From an uncultured Lachnospiraceae bacterium (GTDB lineage Bacteria > Bacillota > Clostridia > Lachnospirales > Lachnospiraceae), in NCBI GenBank assembly GCA_910578795.1, contig CAJTSD010000016.1, positions 1-64,000 of the forward strand: a stretch of DNA of 64,000 nucleotides, written 5' to 3'. The notes under the pieces were generated by a model. That model made no database searches and was not told where the DNA came from. It worked only from the letters and a program-made list of their open reading frames with translations. Position numbers and translations under genes: made by a program. The stretch's first letter is position 1. Each line of letters opens with the position of its first letter. Shown here piece after piece: positions 41,753 through 50,226 of the stretch.

Positions 41753-43420
41753 TCACTCTGGTTTCCTCCCATTCGGCATCTCTCCATTTGGCATCTCTCC
41801 ATTTGGCTTACCGCCTCTATGCGGCATCCCGTCGCCTCCGCCCTTCATGCCGCCATGTCCGCCGCCAAAACCGCCCGGTCCGTACCCTTCTCCATAAATC
41901 AATCCGTTCATTGTAATCTGCGTTTCTTCTGTCCCCATTTTCAACACATAGGTTCCACTCTCTGTAATCTCAGGGCAGCTCACTACTACAGAATTGTATC
42001 CTTTTTCAATTGTACGCGTAATAAGCTCTTTTCCGTCGCTGTCGAGAAGCACAACATCCGTTCCTGCCTGCTGCTGCGACTGTATGTTCACAAGAATCGC
42101 GCCCTGTGCAGAGCCTTCACAAAAGTTTACCGCCATGCCGCTCTGTCCTGCCGCCACGACAGTACCGCCGTTTACTTGCGCTGAAATACTATAATCAAGC
42201 GCACCGTCACCGCCGCCGGAAGAACCCATCACAAAAATGTCTCCCCCGCTTACTGTAATGTAACCATTGGAATCAATGCCGTCGCCCTCCGCATTAATAC
42301 GCACAACACCGCCTGAAATATTGATGTTCGCATCCTCATGCACATCACCCGCCCCACGGAAATCGCCCGCATTTTCGTCCTGCGCTGTCTGCGTAGAAGT
42401 CCTTTTATCTGTGGCATTCAACCCATCGTCAGACGAAATAATATCAATTGTGCCGCCGCTGATATAAATCAGACGCGCCTCCAAACCTTCCTCAGATTTC
42501 GTAACCTTTAGATTACCGCCAGCAATATTGATTTCATTCACTGCTTCAATTCCGTCACCTTCCGCCGCAAAATCAAAGGTTCCGTCCTCTATATACACCC
42601 AGCCTGCCGTATCGTCCTCATCATCTGCGGAATGAATTGCATCTTTTCCTGACGTGATTGCAAAGCTGCCGTGCGCAATCGCAACGCTGTCCTTTCCCGA
42701 AAGCCCGTGGGACTCTGCCGTTATATCGTAAGCTCCGTTTGTTATTACAAGGTCATTTTTCGAAACAATCCCATGCCCCGCCGGAGAGGATATTGTAAGG
42801 CTACCCGTACCGTTCAGGGTTAAATCGTCCTTAGAAAAGATAACCGCATCAATATTATTCTCATCAATTGCCTCAAAGGAACCGTCATTTGTAAGTGTAT
42901 TGGTTGTTCCGTCCGCAAGCGTAATAAATACCTTATCCGCATTCTTTACATATATCGGAGCCGATGCAGCGCTTCTCAGGTTCACCCCATTCAAGACCAA
43001 CTGAACTTTTTCCGTTTTATCGGCATCTACAATAATCATGCCGTCTTGCACGGAGCCTTCTATGATATATGTTCCTTCCTTTTGGATTGTTATGACATTT
43101 GAATCAACTGCAACGCCTTTGCTGTCAGTAGAAAAACCGCTGTCGCTCAAGGTTATTTGATCACACTGGTCCTCTTCATATTCGCCGCTTAAATCGCGCT
43201 TTGAAAATACATTCTCAGTGTCGATAATTGTCGCTTCCCCCTGAAATGTCCGGTTGGGCATTTGTTCAGGGGCATTATTGTTAACATTTTCACGATTAAT
43301 TTCCTCTACACTCCCCCCGACGGCATTATCCTGCGTTGCTTCCAAAGTAGCAGAACCGGAACACGCTGTTAAAAATAAACCAGCCGATACCGCTGCTACA
43401 AATATTTGATATTTTTTCAT
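41753..43420 (-). CDS. Cthe_2159-like carbohydrate-binding beta-helix lipoprotein
   Basis: 555 residues. A lipoprotein signal ends in FLTAC (cysteine at 20). Residues about 90-470 form a regular beta-helix with many GIVSKNDLVITNGAYDI-type turns and the conserved KDAIHSADDEDD and GDGIEAVNEINIAGG segments of the Cthe_2159 (PF14262) family, which binds pectin- or cellulose-like polymers. The C-terminus (about 505-555) is a Gly/Pro/Met-rich tail with PNGEM repeats. It is the last gene of an operon with DUF4956 and VTC genes. Substrate is not known here. Confidence 0.85.
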   Translation of the reverse strand: MKKYQIFVAAVSAGLFLTACSGSATLEATQDNAVGGSVEEINRENVNNNAPEQMPNRTFQGEATIIDTENVFSKRDLSGEYEEDQCDQITLSDSGFSTDSKGVAVDSNVITIQKEGTYIIEGSVQDGMIIVDADKTEKVQLVLNGVNLRSAASAPIYVKNADKVFITLADGTTNTLTNDGSFEAIDENNIDAVIFSKDDLTLNGTGSLTISSPAGHGIVSKNDLVITNGAYDITAESHGLSGKDSVAIAHGSFAITSGKDAIHSADDEDDTAGWVYIEDGTFDFAAEGDGIEAVNEINIAGGNLKVTKSEEGLEARLIYISGGTIDIISSDDGLNATDKRTSTQTAQDENAGDFRGAGDVHEDANINISGGVVRINAEGDGIDSNGYITVSGGDIFVMGSSGGGDGALDYSISAQVNGGTVVAAGQSGMAVNFCEGSAQGAILVNIQSQQQAGTDVVLLDSDGKELITRTIEKGYNSVVVSCPEITESGTYVLKMGTEETQITMNGLIYGEGYGPGGFGGGHGGMKGGGDGMPHRGGKPNGEMPNGEMPNGRKPE

Positions 43421-43479
43421 CTGAACCCTCTTTTCTATATATAATCATCATATAATCATCGAACTATAAAATAAACCTC

Positions 43480-44190
43480 TTAAAGCTCCGGCTGCATTAT
43501 TGTTTCCTGCCTTGAAACGGTAATCTCCAAATTTCCGTTCCGGCATCTGATATCATCAATCAATGCCTTTTCCATACTTTTATCCTTTAATGTCATATCA
43601 TACGTTAGACGGAAAAGACTTCCCATATTGGTTGTTTTCACACTGACAAGCTCGTTGTCCTTTGTATACTTCTCAAACAGGTCATCAAAAATCTCCGTAT
43701 AATCCAAATCCTCCGGAATTGTGATGCGCATTGTCTTTTTTAAAGCAAATTGCTTTGCCGTCTGCTTCTTCGTGCCAAATCCTATCTGCGAATAGAGCAT
43801 ATAAACCGCACTGAGCACAGCCGCAAATAAAAATCCATACGCAATATATCCCATTCCGGTAATCAGTCCCGTTCCCATCGCAAGAAAAAGAATGCCGATT
43901 TCCTTTGCCGTCCCCGGCAATGACCGGAAGCGTACAAGGCTGAACGCACCTGCCGTCGCAACTCCCGCACCCACATTTCCGTTTACCATCATAATGACCG
44001 CGCATACAATTGCAGGAATCATAGCCAATGTCACAATAAAGCTTCTTGAATAATCGTTTTTGTATGTATACATCACTGCTATAATTAATCCTATAACAAG
44101 TGAACTGAGAATGCAAATCAAAAAATCTGACACTGCAATGACGCTGACGCTTTCAGCATCAAATAATCCTTTAAAAATTGTTTCTGACAT
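43480..44190 (-). CDS. DUF4956 membrane protein
   Basis: 236 residues. Four membrane helices in the first half (about 20-42, 50-75, 95-115 and 118-138) include the family-typical GVATAGAFSLVRFRSLPGTAKE loop. The C-terminal 95 residues form a cytoplasmic ferredoxin-like domain (LFRLTYDMTLKDKSMEKALI). DUF4956 proteins regularly sit next to VTC-domain polymerases, but their role is unknown. It starts 18 bases after the VTC gene. GGGGGAAA precedes its ATG. Confidence 0.88.
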   Translation of the reverse strand: MSETIFKGLFDAESVSVIAVSDFLICILSSLVIGLIIAVMYTYKNDYSRSFIVTLAMIPAIVCAVIMMVNGNVGAGVATAGAFSLVRFRSLPGTAKEIGILFLAMGTGLITGMGYIAYGFLFAAVLSAVYMLYSQIGFGTKKQTAKQFALKKTMRITIPEDLDYTEIFDDLFEKYTKDNELVSVKTTNMGSLFRLTYDMTLKDKSMEKALIDDIRCRNGNLEITVSRQETIMQPEL

Positions 44191-44207
44191 TTTTATTTTC
44201 CCCCTTT

Positions 44208-44939
44208 TTAGGCAATCAATACCTTTCGGTCCGTGTCTTGCGCACCATAAATCAAATTCAGGTATGCCGTCCCGTATTTTGAAAATGATGTTTTATAAAT
44301 CCGCTCCTGTGTCAATATTCTCGTCATCCAAAGCGGGACACCGCCCGAAGTCTTAATCTCCATCAACACGCAATCCTGATTCATCAGCCGTTCGCCCCAT
44401 ATTTCCTCAGAAAGCGACAGCTCCCCGCGCCTTGCCAAAATATTCTCATCAAAGGTCACGCGAAAATCGCTTCCGTCCAATGCATAAAACGCTTCCCGTT
44501 CATAAGATAAAAATACCTTTGCCTCTATTGTCTGATAATACGTGAAAAAATACGCAATCTCACGCCCAATCTGCGTGTCAAGCGGAAACGGCGCACCATT
44601 TCCTTTTTTCAGCCATGTTGACAGGTCCGTATACGGGAGCGATTCCCGCCGCTTATAGACAATATCATCATATTTTTTCTTTAATTCGACAAAAATCTTA
44701 TCCTGCGCTTTTACCTTCCCATAACTTCGGATGCGAAGCTTTTCCTTATAACTTGGTTTTTCGATTGAACGACGCACCAGTCTGTAATTTTCCGTATCAA
44801 AATAAACGTTTCGTATCTGCGTGTGCCCGAACTTATCAAGCTGCATATACGGAAGCATCGCCTCCAACACAGCTTTCTGCTGCTTGCGCGTCATCATATA
44901 TTTCATTTCATACCGCTTAAAAACTGCCTGATATGCCAT
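44208..44939 (-). CDS. VTC-domain polyphosphate polymerase-like protein
   Basis: 243 residues, soluble. The VTC catalytic core is visible: FKRYEMKYMM at the start, IRNVYFDTENY, the basic KEKLRIRSYG and FVELKKKYDDIVYKRR strands that line the tunnel, and the C-terminal VLMEIKTSGG. In yeast this fold makes polyphosphate from ATP; the bacterial relatives encoded with DUF4956 are not biochemically settled. It is the first gene of the operon, behind a good promoter. Confidence 0.88.
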   Translation of the reverse strand: MAYQAVFKRYEMKYMMTRKQQKAVLEAMLPYMQLDKFGHTQIRNVYFDTENYRLVRRSIEKPSYKEKLRIRSYGKVKAQDKIFVELKKKYDDIVYKRRESLPYTDLSTWLKKGNGAPFPLDTQIGREIAYFFTYYQTIEAKVFLSYEREAFYALDGSDFRVTFDENILARRGELSLSEEIWGERLMNQDCVLMEIKTSGGVPLWMTRILTQERIYKTSFSKYGTAYLNLIYGAQDTDRKVLIA

Positions 44940-44974
44940 ATTGTTTCCCTTACTCCTCTCTTCCTCTGCGATTT

Positions 44975-45003
44975 TTTATATTGCTTATGAAATAAGTCTA
45001 CAA
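44975..45003 (-). promoter_or_regulatory. Promoter of the VTC/DUF4956 operon
   Basis: Minus strand TTGTAG (45003-44998), 17-base spacer, TATAAA (44980-44975), 36 bases before the VTC start. Confidence 0.6.
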
Positions 45004-45108
45004 GGGAAAGCTAAAATGAAGCTTAAAAAGTGTGTGAAATATTTGTGAACGATTTATTGATTTTTCGGTATTCAGATCGTTTACAGCAAAACTCCATACA
45101 CTATTTTG

Positions 45109-45137
45109 TCGACTTTTAAGGAATTATAGTATATAAT
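45109..45137 (+). promoter_or_regulatory. Promoter of the SPFH operon
   Basis: TCGACT (45109-45114), 17-base spacer, TATAAT (45132-45137), giving a leader of about 60 bases. The -35 is weak. It is divergent from the VTC promoter. Confidence 0.5.
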
Positions 45138-45205
45138 GGAAAAGAATAAAGAAAGTATAAAAAATATATGAAAAATTTTTAAAGTACAGAAAGGATATAA
45201 GGAAC

Positions 45206-46552
45206 ATGGCGTTATTTAACAAAAACACCAAAGAACAGCCACATTCAGGGATTCTCGGTTCCTTTTCCGTTGATACCATCAAATGGGAACCGGAAAGTGA
45301 CAGGGAAGCCGCAATCCTCGTACATAAGCATATCTATGAGGATTTTCCTAATGGCTCCTATTTGATTGTAGGCGCATCGCAAATGGCAGTATTTACAAAC
45401 AATATGTCAGCAGAAGGCTCCTTAGACGCTACCGGTGCCGGGCAGGCGCAGGTGGCGACGTTCATCGGTCCCTGCAAGATTAAGCTGGAAACAGGGGACA
45501 GCCGGTTTGCTCCATTCCGGAGTATTGCCCATACCTTAACAGGCGGGGAATCCGCGTTTCACAGTACGGTCTATTTCATCAATACGACTTATATGAATGA
45601 ATTAAGCTGGGGAACGCATGCTCCAGTTGTGGTGGAAGATCCGGAAGAAGGCATCAACGTTCACGTACGTGCGTTTGGATTGTTTGGCGTGCACATTGAC
45701 CAGACCGATTCGGCGAATGCCGTAATCAATGCGCGGAGATTTCTGCAGAAGATTGTGGGGACACGCGCAGACTATACAAGGGACGAGCTTGTGAACTTTA
45801 TGCGGGCGAAAATTTTGGAATATGTCCCTGATTTATTGGCAAAAAGCATGGTTGACCAACAAATTGGCATATTAAAAATTAATACGCGCCTTTCTGATTT
45901 TTCCCAAATTATTAAAGAAAAATTATTAGAGCATTTTGCAGAATTTGGCTTATCACTGGATAATTTTTCTTTTTCCAATATTAATGCGCCGGATGAGGAT
46001 CTTGCTGCAATCAACGAAATGAAAATTCAGAAGAAACGTGACAGGCTTGAAGCGGAGGGCTCTGCGGCAAAGATGGATATCGAATCTGCTGCAAGGGCAC
46101 GGATGCGGGAGCGGGAAGGTTATACCTATCAGCAGGAACAGTCGTTTCAAGTCATGCAGTCTGCCGCTGCAAACGAAGGAACTGCGGCAACGCTTATGGG
46201 TGCCGGCATGGGTCTTGGCATGGGCGTCGGCGTTGGCGGCGCCGTCGGTACAGGGATGAATGCAATTGCACAAAACACCATTGGCACAATGCAGACAGCG
46301 CCTGTAAACAGCCAGCAACCGAATATATGTTCTAACTGTCAGACACCGAATCCGGCACCGGCAAAGTTCTGCGTCAATTGCGGGCAAAAGTTGGTCAGTG
46401 AAGCACATTGCCCTGAGTGCGGCAGCGTTGTTGTAAAGGGCGCAAAATTCTGTCCAAACTGCGGCAAAAAATTATCACAGGTATGCGCAAACTGCGGAAA
46501 GGAACTCGTAAGCGGGGCAAAGTTCTGCCTTGAATGCGGAAATCCGGTATAA
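45206..46552 (+). CDS. SPFH-domain protein with C-terminal zinc ribbons, YdjI-like
   Basis: 448 residues. Residues about 20-245 form an SPFH/Band-7-type domain (HVRAFGLFGVHIDQTDSANA, QIIKEKLLEHFAEFGLSL). A charged helix (about 265-310) and a glycine-rich linker (GAGMGLGMGVGVGG) follow. The C-terminal 80 residues hold three CxxC zinc-ribbon repeats (ICSNCQ..KFCVNCG, HCPECG..KFCPNCG, VCANCG..KFCLECG). This is the COG4260 'virion core/stomatin' pattern of Bacillus YdjI, tied to membrane-fluidity stress. It is first in a five-gene operon. Confidence 0.85.
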   Translation: MALFNKNTKEQPHSGILGSFSVDTIKWEPESDREAAILVHKHIYEDFPNGSYLIVGASQMAVFTNNMSAEGSLDATGAGQAQVATFIGPCKIKLETGDSRFAPFRSIAHTLTGGESAFHSTVYFINTTYMNELSWGTHAPVVVEDPEEGINVHVRAFGLFGVHIDQTDSANAVINARRFLQKIVGTRADYTRDELVNFMRAKILEYVPDLLAKSMVDQQIGILKINTRLSDFSQIIKEKLLEHFAEFGLSLDNFSFSNINAPDEDLAAINEMKIQKKRDRLEAEGSAAKMDIESAARARMREREGYTYQQEQSFQVMQSAAANEGTAATLMGAGMGLGMGVGVGGAVGTGMNAIAQNTIGTMQTAPVNSQQPNICSNCQTPNPAPAKFCVNCGQKLVSEAHCPECGSVVVKGAKFCPNCGKKLSQVCANCGKELVSGAKFCLECGNPV

Positions 46553-46599
46553 AGATTCGATTTGAAGATTCGCTATAAGAAAGGAGCATCGAACTCAAA

Positions 46600-47277
46600 A
46601 TGATTAAAAAAATACTCTTGGCAGGACTGACAGTGATATGGATTATCGGATTTATCTTATGTTGGAACTTCCTCTATGCAGGACCTAATTATTGGATTGG
46701 TTTTGTATTCGGACTTGCAGGCTTTGCTGCCGCCGGAATAAGCATATATTTTCTTGAAAAGGGCAATCGCAGTACAACGGAAACAGCCTGTATCCCCGTA
46801 TACTATACCGCCGTATTCGTGGTACTTATGATTTCGCTGAATCTGTCATTTGCATTGATGCAGGTGCTTTCGTTAATGCCTGTTTTTATTGTGGCAAATC
46901 TGCTGATCATACTGGTCTATGGCGTGCTGTTCTACGGTTCCATCAGACATCTTATGCGCGTCAATGACCTGACGGAATATGCACCCGGAAAAATAAAGAA
47001 TACCGCGGATATTTCCCGGCAGTTGACCGTGCTGCTCAGCATCGCCAAAGAGAACGGCATCCGGCAGGAATTATTAAAGCTCAAGGAAGCTGTTGATTAC
47101 AGCAATAATGTGTCGCAAAGCTTTTCTGAGAACGATGAGGTGGTATTCCTTGAGAAGCTTTACAGGCTTCAGGAGACCTTATCAGGCGGCTCGGACACGG
47201 AAACGATTCTCAATCAAATCAAAGATGCCGCGGATACGTGGAACGTGCGCAACAGCCGTATCAACAGCACGCGGTAA
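46600..47277 (+). CDS. Four-helix membrane protein of the SPFH operon
   Basis: 225 residues. Four membrane segments at about 5-26, 31-52, 65-85 and 88-112 are followed by a cytoplasmic helical tail (about 118-225) rich in E, N and L. No named family is recognised. AAAGGAG precedes the ATG by 11 bases, and the next gene starts 13 bases after the stop. By position it could be the membrane anchor for the SPFH and zinc-ribbon proteins. Confidence 0.65.
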   Translation: MIKKILLAGLTVIWIIGFILCWNFLYAGPNYWIGFVFGLAGFAAAGISIYFLEKGNRSTTETACIPVYYTAVFVVLMISLNLSFALMQVLSLMPVFIVANLLIILVYGVLFYGSIRHLMRVNDLTEYAPGKIKNTADISRQLTVLLSIAKENGIRQELLKLKEAVDYSNNVSQSFSENDEVVFLEKLYRLQETLSGGSDTETILNQIKDAADTWNVRNSRINSTR

Positions 47278-47290
47278 ACAGGAGGACGCT

Positions 47291-48103
47291 ATGGATTCAA
47301 TCGGATTACAATGTCACGGCTGTGGCAGCTCCAATGTGGAGTTTGATCCCAACAACAGGAAATTAATCTGCAACACCTGCGGAAAAGAAGAATACTATTC
47401 CCGTGCCACGCTGAACACAAACGGAAAAGTGGTCTTCAGCAGACAAAATGCAATTCAGTTTTTTATGGACGGCAGATTTGAAGATTCCAGGCATTATGCA
47501 ATGGAAGTTTTAAATATTTTGGCAGACAATGCACCGGCTTTGTATATCATGGCTTATTATGAAGAATTTGTTGTAAAAAACGGCGGTGCCATGAAACACT
47601 TTTTTACCCAAATGAAGGAAGTCGCTTTGGAATACGACGAGGTACAGGATTTAAGGAAGCTGCTTGCGGCATCCACATACAGGCTGCAGGATTTTGAGGA
47701 AGATATGATACAACTCATTGCAGCCAATATGCAGGCGGAGGAGGACATGGAAGATTTGTGCAGCTTTATTGATCAGGTATGTCCCTATTTAATTGGCAAG
47801 AGGACTTCTATCGGATTTCTGACAAAAGAGCTTGCCGACATGTATCGGGAGCTTGCCGAATACTGCACAATCCCCAAGACCTGTTTTGCATTGTTAAAGT
47901 CCATTGAAACCAATCCTGATTCGCCGTATGCGGATAACAGCTTTTACCTGAAATCCAAAACCCGTTATTATTATGACAATTATGTGATTCCGATTGGCAC
48001 TATTATCAGTGCAATGAACAGTCCGGAATATAAGGGAAAATTTATCAGTTCCTATCAGAAAAAACAGGCTAAATTTATAGCCGACGCAGAAATGGAGGTA
48101 TAA
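47291..48103 (+). CDS. TFIIB-type zinc-ribbon protein of the SPFH operon, YdjG-like
   Basis: 270 residues from the ATG at 47291 (AGGAGG upstream); the frame is open earlier but overlaps the previous gene. An N-terminal zinc ribbon (LQCHGCGSSNVEF then KLICNTCGKEEY, residues 7-35) leads to an all-helical part (about 50-270). The ribbon is similar to YdjG of Bacillus, encoded next to ydjH and ydjI. There is no membrane helix. It ends 6 bases before the next gene. Role inferred: adaptor within an envelope-stress complex. Confidence 0.65.
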   Translation: MDSIGLQCHGCGSSNVEFDPNNRKLICNTCGKEEYYSRATLNTNGKVVFSRQNAIQFFMDGRFEDSRHYAMEVLNILADNAPALYIMAYYEEFVVKNGGAMKHFFTQMKEVALEYDEVQDLRKLLAASTYRLQDFEEDMIQLIAANMQAEEDMEDLCSFIDQVCPYLIGKRTSIGFLTKELADMYRELAEYCTIPKTCFALLKSIETNPDSPYADNSFYLKSKTRYYYDNYVIPIGTIISAMNSPEYKGKFISSYQKKQAKFIADAEMEV

Positions 48104-48109
48104 ACAACA

Positions 48110-49765
48110 ATGGCAGAATCCAACGTACAAGTCGTACATATTGACGTGACAAGACTGGAGCATAAAATTGACCAGCTCACGACAACAACGCAAAAACTCA
48201 ACACCATGATCAATGACACAAACATCAAAATCGAAGCCACAAACCATAATATTCAGGTTTTAACAGAGAAATTCCTGGAAATGGCAAATGATCAGAAACG
48301 GCAGGCGGCGCTGCAGCAGGCATCAACAGAGCTTGTCCGGGTAAGGCAGGAGCTGGAACAAAACTATGGAAATTACAAGGTTATCCGAGAAACCATGCTT
48401 GGCGTCCTGCAGGCTACCGATTTGGCACTTGTTAAAAAAACAACAATCTCAAGGGTTTCCGAGGAGTTAATGCTTTCTACGCCGACCTATTGGCTTGCAC
48501 CATGCCTGGTTGCCGTTGCCGCATGGATTGGAAATGACCGGGATTTGGCTCAGCGCGCTATTGCGGAGGCAGTCAAAAGGGACGAAGAGCGAACCGCAAT
48601 TACGATGGCGCTCATCTGCCGCAGAAATAACAGGGTGGAAACCTGTTATGAATGGCTATCCATCTATTTTTCCCATCAGAACGCGGCAAACTTCTCGGAA
48701 GGAAGCTTTGCGTACATTGATGCTTATGTGAATGGTGTATTTGGTCCTGACGAAAAGCATATGTGCGACGATTACGTGATGCAGTGGATGAATGAAATCC
48801 GGGGAAACAGCAGTAATCTTGAAGCATCACAGGAGAAACTATGGAAGGAATACTGCAGCCGGTTCAATTCTGATATATCGCGTCTTTATCCGGATTTAGG
48901 AGATACTGTGACCGAATATCAGAATATTGATGAATATATTGGCAGGATTTTAGCGGTCGATTCCATTGCGGAAAACCTGACCGGAATTAACAATGCATAC
49001 ATTGACCAAAACCGTCTGAAAACCAAAATTGATGAGAGTCTGATTCAGCTGATTAGCAAATACAATGAGGATGAGGAACCTTTGCGGAAAGAGGAAGCAT
49101 ATCATGCTACCGTAAAACGTTTTGATGGCGACAAAGAGAAAGCCGAACAATACATTATTAAAAAAGAACAGGCACGGCAGCAGCAGACATTAAATTTGGT
49201 GGAACAGATGTCAAACGTGATTCTGACAGAAAAAGACACCTCACCTTCAGAGCGAAAGACCGCCGTTTCCTTTTTAAGCGGATATATCCGAAAAGGCTTT
49301 CATACATACATTTCCGAAAAAAAGGAAGCGTTTCCAAATCAGATTACATTAAACGTTGACGGCTGGACGGGAACCACCGAAGACGGAAATAATGCCGAGG
49401 AACTATGCAGGGCCTTTGAAACGGAACTGACGCAACGACGCACACAGGCGCTTGAGAAAGCAAGCCGAAGCAATGAAAAAGCAATGATGATTGGTGCAAT
49501 TGTGTTGGCTGTTCTTGGTGTCTTGGGGCTGTTTGCCTTTGCAGGCTTGGGAATCCTTCTGCTTGCAGGCGCCGGATTCCTTGTATTTTGTTCCTTTAAC
49601 GCAAAAAAGAAGACTGCCGAAAAGCTCGAAGCGATTGAACAGGATTATACCGTCCGGATTGCAAACGGAAAAGCAAAAATTAATCAGGCAACGACGCAGT
49701 GGAAAGAAGCCCAAAATGTTGTATATCAATTTGAGAGCAAACCGGTTCGAGAGATTATTGCGTAA
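48110..49765 (+). CDS. Coiled-coil membrane-anchored protein of the SPFH operon
   Basis: 551 residues. An N-terminal coiled coil (about 10-85: EHKIDQLTTTTQKLNTMIND) precedes a helical-repeat region to about 440. Two adjacent hydrophobic stretches (about 458-475 and 478-496) form a hairpin or double membrane anchor, followed by a charged coiled-coil tail. No family recognised. The membrane-hairpin plus coiled-coil layout recalls membrane-remodelling proteins, but that is only resemblance. The next gene starts 56 bases downstream. Confidence 0.6.
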   Translation: MAESNVQVVHIDVTRLEHKIDQLTTTTQKLNTMINDTNIKIEATNHNIQVLTEKFLEMANDQKRQAALQQASTELVRVRQELEQNYGNYKVIRETMLGVLQATDLALVKKTTISRVSEELMLSTPTYWLAPCLVAVAAWIGNDRDLAQRAIAEAVKRDEERTAITMALICRRNNRVETCYEWLSIYFSHQNAANFSEGSFAYIDAYVNGVFGPDEKHMCDDYVMQWMNEIRGNSSNLEASQEKLWKEYCSRFNSDISRLYPDLGDTVTEYQNIDEYIGRILAVDSIAENLTGINNAYIDQNRLKTKIDESLIQLISKYNEDEEPLRKEEAYHATVKRFDGDKEKAEQYIIKKEQARQQQTLNLVEQMSNVILTEKDTSPSERKTAVSFLSGYIRKGFHTYISEKKEAFPNQITLNVDGWTGTTEDGNNAEELCRAFETELTQRRTQALEKASRSNEKAMMIGAIVLAVLGVLGLFAFAGLGILLLAGAGFLVFCSFNAKKKTAEKLEAIEQDYTVRIANGKAKINQATTQWKEAQNVVYQFESKPVREIIA

Positions 49766-49821
49766 CTCTGCAATCCAAGTATGCAGTCCAAATCTGCAAA
49801 TAGAAAGGAGTTTATTTTACC

Positions 49822-49986
49822 ATGGAAAATCAATTTGATGATGATTTTGACGAATTAGAACTGATGTTTGGTCAAGGAGAGTCGGATATCCAAAAAATGG
49901 AAAAAGTCGTGCTAACGCAGAATATTGAAGGCTTTGCAAGCTGTTTCCCGGAATGGGATTTGCATCCGCCCGTAAGAAATTCATAA
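49822..49986 (+). CDS. Small acidic protein ending the SPFH operon
   Basis: 54 residues (MENQFDDDFDELELMFGQGE...), preceded by AAAGGAG 11 bases before ATG. The N-terminal half is strongly acidic and the C-terminus has a Pro/Trp-rich FPEWDLHPPVRNS segment, which looks like a binding motif. The strong ribosome site, the 56-base spacing from the upstream gene and the terminator directly after it support a real gene. It is short enough to be missed by length filters. Function unknown. Confidence 0.62.
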   Translation: MENQFDDDFDELELMFGQGESDIQKMEKVVLTQNIEGFASCFPEWDLHPPVRNS

Positions 49987-49997
49987 AAACCTTTATA

Positions 49998-50043
49998 AAA
50001 AACCTTTATAGATTCTGCCCATGCAGTATCTATAAAGGTTTTT
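49998..50043 (+). terminator. Terminator of the SPFH operon
   Basis: AAAAACCTTTATAGAT (49998-50013) and ATCTATAAAGGTTTTT (50028-50043) form a perfect 16-bp stem ending in T5. The left arm is preceded by a partial direct copy (AAAAACCTTTATAA, 49985-49998). Confidence 0.85.
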
Positions 50044-50048
50044 CTCCA

Positions 50049-50121
<73 letters not shown>

Positions 50122-50171
50122 AAACGTGCATAGCATCCATCACCATTGCTGACACATACTATGCACAACAA

Positions 50172-50200
50172 ATTTTACTAAATATGTCTGTTATCGTCAA
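50172..50200 (-). promoter_or_regulatory. Promoter of tRNA-Phe
   Basis: Minus strand TTGACG (50200-50195), 17-base spacer, TAAAAT (50177-50172), 50 bases before the tRNA. Confidence 0.75.
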
Positions 50201-50226
50201 GTCTTAAACAAACAATCACCAAACTT

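Noticed and set aside
47093..47290. Extension of the zinc-ribbon gene into the preceding gene
   Set aside because: The extra part is an out-of-frame shadow of the membrane-protein gene. The ATG at 47291 has AGGAGG directly upstream and starts the zinc ribbon.
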